This document shows positions 59,834 to 64,000 of a stretch of 64,000 nt of DNA, piece after piece. Position 1 is the first letter of the stretch. Every line of letters begins with the position of its first letter. The position numbers were made by a program, and so were the translations under genes. Source of the stretch: Candidatus Thiosymbion ectosymbiont of Catanema sp. Cochon2018 (GTDB lineage: Bacteria; Pseudomonadota; Gammaproteobacteria; Chromatiales; Chromatiaceae); NCBI GenBank assembly GCA_011392765.1, contig WYCW01000001.1, positions 1,291,006 through 1,355,005 on the forward strand. The letters run 5' to 3'. The notes under the pieces are model-generated. The model was not told the DNA's origin and searched no databases. It saw only the letters and a list, made by a program, of their open reading frames with translations.

Positions 59834-59998
59834 GGGGGTGTTCTCAATTAAGCCGGGCATCGCAGAAACTAAGAACGTAGCGCAGGCATCTCGCCTGCAA
59901 CCCGCGGGCGAAACGCCCGCGTTCCAGCAGGCGGGACCTGTCTGCCGACAGGCAGGCGCCTGCGCTTACATGGATTTGGCTTAATTGAGAACGCCCCC
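59834..59998. mobile_element. TA-target MITE, 165 bp
   Basis: The left end ggggtgttctcaattaagcc and right end ggcttaattgagaacgcccc are inverted repeats of about 22 bp, each flanked by TA (59832-59833 and 59999-60000). The inside holds gcaggcgggacctgtctgcc and gacaggcaggcgcctgcgct. A TA duplication is typical of IS630/Tc1-mariner-type transposition. Partial ends are at 34003, 34173 and 50980. Confidence 0.8.
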
Positions 59999-60199
59999 TA
60001 AGGCGTTGGAGGCGGCTCCGGCTGCCTACGGAGAGGTCATGCGGTGGGGCTATTTCGAGACCGCCTATGGTTACCTGCACCCCGACCGGCGCCGGGAGGT
60101 CCCGCAACACATGGATAATCTGCGGATCATCGGCTATGAAGCAGTGGAGGCCCCGCGCCTGCTCGACGAGGCAAGCGCACAGCAGTTGGTCCGCATCTA

Positions 60200-60953
60200 G
60201 GATTCTTGAGGGACCCGAATCTTTACAAATGAGTCAAGTTCATGCAGTGCACAAATCGGGATCGGGATCGAAATCGAGATTCCGATTTCGATTTCGATTT
60301 CGACCTACCTTGGCTCTTCAACGGCTGGTTGGGCGTAGGAGATGGGGCCTTACGGGAGAGGGGCTTGTGGGGTCTTCATGCCTCGTCGGTCTAAGGCGAT
60401 GCCTCGTTAGGATTCTTGAGGGATCCGAATCTTTACCAATGAGTCGAGTTTTTGCACGGCACAAAAAATTCATGCCTTACCAGTCTGAAGGCGAAACCTC
60501 ACGCGCAGGGTACGAGTCGTTGCGACCTCTCTTTATTCACCACAGAGAACACCGAGTACACAGAGAATCAGACGCGATCGCGTTTAACACCATCAACCGG
60601 ACGGCGGACATTGAAATTGATCAATCAACCGCATTCTACTTGGGCTGATCGCATTTCCATCTCTGTGTGCTCGGTGTCCTCTGTGGTTAAAAAGAATTCA
60701 CGCCTCGTCGGTCTAAGGCGAAGCCTCGCTAGGATCCTTGAGGGACCCGAATCTTTACCAATGAGTCAAGTTTATGCAGTGCACAAATCGGGATCGGGAT
60801 CGAAATCGAAATTCCGATTGCGATCCCGATCCCGATCCCGATTTCGACCTACCCCGGCTCTCCAACGGTTGGTTGGGCGTAGGAGATGGGGCCTGACGGG
60901 AGAGGGACTTTTGGGGCCTCATGCCTCGTCGGTCTGAGGCGGAGCCTCGCTAG
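60200..60953. mobile_element. Cluster of three repeat B/A-type units inserted at TA
   Basis: Three units joined end to end: 60200-60410 (ATCGGG core, 211 bp), 60408-60732 (a unit whose core is replaced by an acagagaacaccgagtacac / tgtgctcggtgtcctctgtg dyad) and 60730-60953 (ATCGGG core). Each begins GGATTCTTGAGGG or a variant and ends GCCTCGCTAG or a variant, and neighbours share the junction. TA flanks the whole block (60198-60199, 60954-60955). Confidence 0.78.
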
Positions 60954-61082
60954 TATGTCCACCGGGATGCGCAACGGCTGCGCTCTCTGTTGGATCGGCA
61001 GCTGTGGCGCTGCGACCCGGCTACCAACGGCTGGCGGCTGGCCTCCGGGATACCGGCACAGATGCTCTCAACTACCGAATAA

Positions 61083-61284
61083 CATCGAGCGAGTAGAAAT
61101 CTCACGAAAGAGTTATCCGCAAATCGACGCAACGGGATGAGGAACCGTCGATGATAGCGAGCCGATTGCAACCGATTTGCGTTAATTCGCGTTTATTTGC
61201 GGCAAAAAAGAACTCCCAACGGAAGAACTAAGCCGATGTTATCGGTACTTCGACACTACTGTATTTTCGAGTGAGACGAGGACG
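61083..61284. other. Short gap upstream of the AI-2E transporter
   Basis: About 200 bp with agttatccgcaaatcgacgc and gcgttaattcgcgtttattt. I see no repeat family or gene. A promoter for the transporter presumably lies here. Confidence 0.4.
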
Positions 61285-62316
61285 ATGATCATGGAGGCCC
61301 CATTCAGCCCCGCGGCACGCTTTCTATTGGTCGCCGGCGCCTTTGTGCTGGTGGTGGCGGGCCTGCACGCGGCCGCCTCTTTCATTACCCCCTTTCTGCT
61401 CGCCGGCTTCATCGCCGTCATCGCCACCCCGACCATGTTCTATTTTGTCGATCGCGGAACGCCCGCCTGGCTGGCGTTGCTGATGGCGAGCGCGGTTATG
61501 ATCGCCATCGGCGGTCTCATCGTCGTCTTGGTCTCCGGCTCCCTCAACGCCTTCATGGCCAATCTGCCCACATACCAGACGCGACTCAAGGAGCTGACCC
61601 TGGAGCTGATCGCCTGGCTGCAGGGCGTAGGGATCGAGATACCGCGCGCGGCTCTCACGGACTATCTGGACACGGGTAAGGCCATGAAGATGGCCGGGGT
61701 ACTGCTCGGTGGTCTGGGGGACATGCTGACCAATGCCTTTCTGATTGTGCTGACCGTGATTTTCATCCTGCTCGAGGCCTCCAGCCTCCCGGCCAAATTA
61801 AAGGCAGGCCTCCGGTCACCGGATGTCTCCCTCGAGCGGCTGCGGAGTGTGCTCGACAATATCAACCGTTATATGCTGCTCAAGACCGCCACCAGCCTGC
61901 TCACCGGCGGCCTGATCTGGGGTTGGCTCTGGTTCTTGGGTCTCGACTTTGCGCCCCTGTGGGCCCTGGTGGCCTTTCTGTTCAACTATGTGCCGACCAT
62001 CGGCTCCATCATCGCGGCACTGCCTGCGGTCCTGCTGGCCCTGGTGCAATTGGACGTCCAGTCGGCGCTCTGGGTCGCCTGCGGGTATCTGGTGGTCAAC
62101 ACTGTCATCGGTAGTATGGTCGAGCCCAGGTTCATGGCCCAGGGCCTGGGTCTGTCCGCCCTGGTGGTTTTTGTCTCTTTGATCTTCTGGGGTTGGGTGC
62201 TGGGCCCGGTCGGCATGTTCCTGTCGGTGCCGCTGACGATGGTCCTCAAGATCGCCCTCGACGCCAATCCGCAGACCCGTCCTATTGCTATCATATTGGG
62301 TCCGGAGATCAAGTAG
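61285..62316 (+). CDS. AI-2E family transporter (PerM/YdiK-type)
   Basis: The 343-residue protein has the family's eight-helix plan. Paired N-terminal helices (FLLVAGAFVLVVAGLHAAASFITPFLLAGFIAVIATP) precede a helix pair near 65-90 (LALLMASAVMIAIGGLIVVL) and a soluble loop near 95-145. The C-terminal set has LWALVAFLFNYVPTIGSIIAALPAVLLALVQ near 228 and MVEPRFMAQGLGLSALVVFVSLIFWGWVLGPVGMFLSVPLTMVLKI. The P-T-I-G-S motif is diagnostic. Members export autoinducer-2 (TqsA) or act as Na+/H+ antiporters, so the substrate is open. A second ATG lies two codons in. Confidence 0.92.
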   Translation: MIMEAPFSPAARFLLVAGAFVLVVAGLHAAASFITPFLLAGFIAVIATPTMFYFVDRGTPAWLALLMASAVMIAIGGLIVVLVSGSLNAFMANLPTYQTRLKELTLELIAWLQGVGIEIPRAALTDYLDTGKAMKMAGVLLGGLGDMLTNAFLIVLTVIFILLEASSLPAKLKAGLRSPDVSLERLRSVLDNINRYMLLKTATSLLTGGLIWGWLWFLGLDFAPLWALVAFLFNYVPTIGSIIAALPAVLLALVQLDVQSALWVACGYLVVNTVIGSMVEPRFMAQGLGLSALVVFVSLIFWGWVLGPVGMFLSVPLTMVLKIALDANPQTRPIAIILGPEIK

Positions 62317-62322
62317 AGTGAT

Positions 62323-62393
62323 GAATGCGGAATGCGGAATGCGGAATGCGGAATGCGGAATGCGGAATGCGGAATGATGAGTGCGGAATGATG
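62323..62393. repeat. GCGGAATG tandem repeat
   Basis: About seven head-to-tail copies of gaatgcgg follow the transporter stop. A related run of catcattcatcactcatcac units is at 62810-62853, before the ACP-ligase start, roughly its complement. The two runs enclose the 450-bp intergenic block. Confidence 0.8.
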
Positions 62394-62586
62394 GGTAGTG
62401 TTCTAATTTTGTTGTTTCCGAATATAAGGAACCATTTTGATCCCCTCACCAAGACGCTCTCTCCGGTGAGGTGAGGGGCTTCTGGGGTCGGTAAAGTATT
62501 CGTGTCTGCCTTCGTGTGCATCCGTGGTTCATGTTTCCGGTTGTTGGGTACATCCGTACTGGAAACAACAAAGTTAGAACGCTGCC
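62394..62586. mobile_element. IS1-related MITE, 193 bp
   Basis: The left end GGTAGTGTTCTAATTTTGTTG and right-end complement GGCAGCGTTCTAACTTTGTTG match the IS1-like element. Inside is a dyad cccctcaccaagacgctctc / cggtgaggtgagggg and a ccttcgtgtgcatccgtggt stretch. No transposase. Confidence 0.75.
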
Positions 62587-62858
62587 ATGCAGCACTTGGG
62601 GGTGTTGCGCCCATTGCTTTTATCCGCAGATTACGCAGATTCTCGCAGATTAAGAATAGAAATAATCTGCGAAAATCTGCGTAATCTGCGGATTAAACAG
62701 GAAGGGTCCTCGGTTGCACAAATCCGATTCGCGAAGATTCGCGTGATTCGTAGTTTTTTCCGGTTGTGTTTTCACCGCACAAGATGGGGGACTGAATAGT
62801 TACTACCATTCATCATTCATCATTCATCACTCATCACTCATCACTCATCACTCAGAAA
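62587..62858. repeat. CCGCAGATTACGCAGATT palindrome and tandem repeat before the ligase gene
   Basis: 62623-62693 is the palindrome atccgcagattacgcagatt against aatctgcgtaatctgcggat. 62725-62760 holds a half of the gcgtgattcgtagtttttt MITE palindrome. 62805-62853 is the catcactcat tandem repeat, reaching to 6 bp from the next start codon. Confidence 0.7.
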
Positions 62859-64000
62859 ATGATGCAGGAATCCCAGAACCGTTCCGCCGAGCTGCTGCGT
62901 ATCCTCGAGACATTCGTCCGGGAATCCCGGCTGCCGGTACCGGCGGAGGGGATCGGACTCGATATTCGGCTGGAGGCGGATCTGGGGCTCGACAGCATCG
63001 GCAGATCCGAGCTACTCGCGCGGGTGGAGCAGGGCCTGGGTGTCAGCCTGCCGGAGGAGGCCTTGCTGGCCGCTACGCCGCGGGACCTGCTGGCCCTGGC
63101 CGACGCCCACAGTGGTACGGCACGGACGACACAGGAGACCCGGAGCGGACGGTCTGCCGCTACCGGCACCGGCGCCGAGACCAGCGGTGATTCCACTGTC
63201 GACCCCGCCGCCGCGCGTACCCTGATCGAGGTCCTGGACTGGCACCTGGCGCGTCACCCCGAGCGTATCCACATCCGCTGTCAGGGGTCCGATGAGCAAG
63301 ACGAGCCGATTACCTACGCCGCCCTGGGACAAGGCGCCGCCCAGGTCGCCGCCAGGCTGGACCGCGCAGGAATCCGACCCGGCGACCGGGTGGCCCTGAT
63401 GCTGCCCACGGGCCCCGGCTATTTCTACAGCTTCTTCGGCATCCTCGCCGCCGGGGGGATCCCGGTACCCATCTACCCGCCGGCGCGTCCGCAGCAGCTC
63501 GAGGACCACCTGCAGCGCCATGCCCGCATCCTCACCAACGCCGGCGTCGGCTTCCTGATTACGGTGCCCCAGGCCCGCACGGTCGCCCGGCTGCTGGAGA
63601 TCCAGGTCCCGAGTATGCGCGGCCTGCTCACCTTGGATGACCTGGATACGGGGGAATCCCGATGGAAACCCTATCGCCCCGCTTCGGACGCGATCGCTTT
63701 TCTACAGTACACCTCCGGGAGCACCGGCGATCCCAAGGGGGTGACCCTCACCCACGCGGATCTGCTGGCCAACATCCGGGCCATGGGGCAGGCGACGGGG
63801 GCCGGTCCGGACGACATCTTCGTGAGTTGGCTACCCCTCTACCACGACATGGGCCTCATCGGCGCCTGGCTGGGCAGCCTCTACTTCGGCATTCCCCTGA
63901 TCGTGATGTCGCCGCTGGCCTTCCTGGCCAGGCCCCTGCGCTGGCTGCGGGCCATCCACCATCACCGCGGCACCCTCTCCGCCGCCCCCAACTTCGCCTA
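62859..64000 (+). CDS. Acyl carrier protein-fatty acyl-AMP ligase fusion (partial)
   Basis: The frame opens at ATG 62859 (MMQESQNRSAELLRILETF) and is open to the window end (380 codons seen). Residues 1-85 are an acyl carrier domain with LEADLGLDSIGRSELL, the Ser of DLGLDSI being the phosphopantetheine site. After a linker, from about 125, comes an AMP-binding domain: ITYAALGQGAAQVAARL, GDRVALMLPTGPGYFYSFFGILAAGGIPVPIYPP, the P-loop FLQYTSGSTGDPKGV near 285, and VSWLPLYHDMGLIG. This is the FAAL/loading-module type, which activates fatty acids for lipid or polyketide synthesis. A ribosome site is not evident because a tandem repeat reaches the start. Confidence 0.88.
   Translation, partial: MMQESQNRSAELLRILETFVRESRLPVPAEGIGLDIRLEADLGLDSIGRSELLARVEQGLGVSLPEEALLAATPRDLLALADAHSGTARTTQETRSGRSAATGTGAETSGDSTVDPAAARTLIEVLDWHLARHPERIHIRCQGSDEQDEPITYAALGQGAAQVAARLDRAGIRPGDRVALMLPTGPGYFYSFFGILAAGGIPVPIYPPARPQQLEDHLQRHARILTNAGVGFLITVPQARTVARLLEIQVPSMRGLLTLDDLDTGESRWKPYRPASDAIAFLQYTSGSTGDPKGVTLTHADLLANIRAMGQATGAGPDDIFVSWLPLYHDMGLIGAWLGSLYFGIPLIVMSPLAFLARPLRWLRAIHHHRGTLSAAPNFA

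Larger units (their letters stand above)
59743..61082 (+). pseudogene. Lipoprotein gene broken by two repeat insertions
   Basis: Part 1 (59743-59833) encodes a lipoprotein signal, MPHGILPALFSIALLVLGGC with the lipobox LGGC, then GGVLGKDRET. Part 2 (60001-60199) gives KALEAAPAAYGEVMRWGYFE and HMDNLRIIGYEAVEAPRLLD. Part 3 (60956-61082) gives VHRDAQRLRSLLDRQLWRCD and TNGWRLASGIPAQ to a TAA. Removing each insertion and one TA restores one frame: RET-K-ALE and VRI-Y-VHRD. The restored protein, about 140 residues, resembles small secreted proteins of sulfur bacteria with the R-W-G-x-x-x-T-A-Y motif; role unknown. Confidence 0.8.

Noticed and set aside
59985-60200. 71-codon plus-strand frame taken as a complete small gene
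   Set aside because: It is the middle part of the broken lipoprotein gene; its apparent start lies in the MITE and its apparent stop in the repeat block.

Overview
The window reads as a piece of a gammaproteobacterial chromosome with a moderately GC-rich core. phoH-ybeY-corC, ruvC-ruvA-ruvB, smc, purD and type VI secretion genes place it in that class. The unusual repeat load and the accessory gene mix would fit a sulfur-oxidising or purple-sulfur lineage (Chromatiales/Thiotrichales-like), but that finer placement is a guess. No rRNA or tRNA gene and no CRISPR array was seen.

Layout. 1-5.5 kb is an accessory island. An IS4-family element sits inside a DUF2442 gene, followed by small AT-richer genes on the minus strand separated by imperfect palindromes with the R''/R' boxes of integron attC sites. 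It looks like a cassette array without an integrase in view, and one cassette carries a macro-TIR fusion protein. 5.6-14.8 kb is core: corC, ybeY, phoH, smc, an ATPase plus a MetA-type homoserine acyltransferase, and a PP2C phosphatase. 15.5-27.4 kb is a partial type VI secretion locus (tagF, tssM, tssL, tssK). It is split between tssL and tssM by another attC-like site, a DUF4258/DUF2283 pair, an IS481-family remnant and a phosphoribosyltransferase, and an Rpn-type nuclease gene is coupled to the tssM stop codon. 28.2-33.2 kb has an IS1-like element, ruvC-ruvA, a retropepsin-like gene flanked by MITEs, ruvB, and a DinD-like gene cut by a 341-bp element. 34-36 kb has a ferritin-like protein and a Crp/Fnr regulator. 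37-43.2 kb is a compact minus-strand operon of two paralogous TIR proteins and a 1285-residue STAND NTPase-WD40 protein. It resembles a bacterial innate-immunity (anti-phage) module and is the best candidate for an undescribed system. 43.5-64 kb has an MBL-fold hydrolase, a possible pentameric ligand-gated channel homologue, two Uma2 paralogues, purD, another Rpn-type protein, a carbamoyltransferase-SxtJ-DUF5989 cluster, a broken DUF262 locus, an MMPL/RND transporter, a membrane protein with a hexamer-repeat core, a lipoprotein gene broken twice by mobile repeats, an AI-2E family transporter, and the start of an ACP-acyl-AMP ligase that runs off the window.

Repeats. Between most genes lie several interspersed families: IS1-derived MITEs (ends GGTAGTGTTCTAA), a 142-bp MITE with ends CAATGCCATTAAGTTA and a 10-bp target duplication, a TA-target MITE with ends GGGGGCGTTCTC, a family ending in GCCTCGCTAG whose core is a palindrome of GATCGT or ATCGGG units, and palindromes built on CCGCAGATTACGCAGATT. 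In several places a reading frame is restored exactly when the element and one target copy are removed, which shows that these families have moved.

Gene starts were corrected where an upstream repeat extended the open frame. All functional calls rest on motif recognition by eye; no database search was run.
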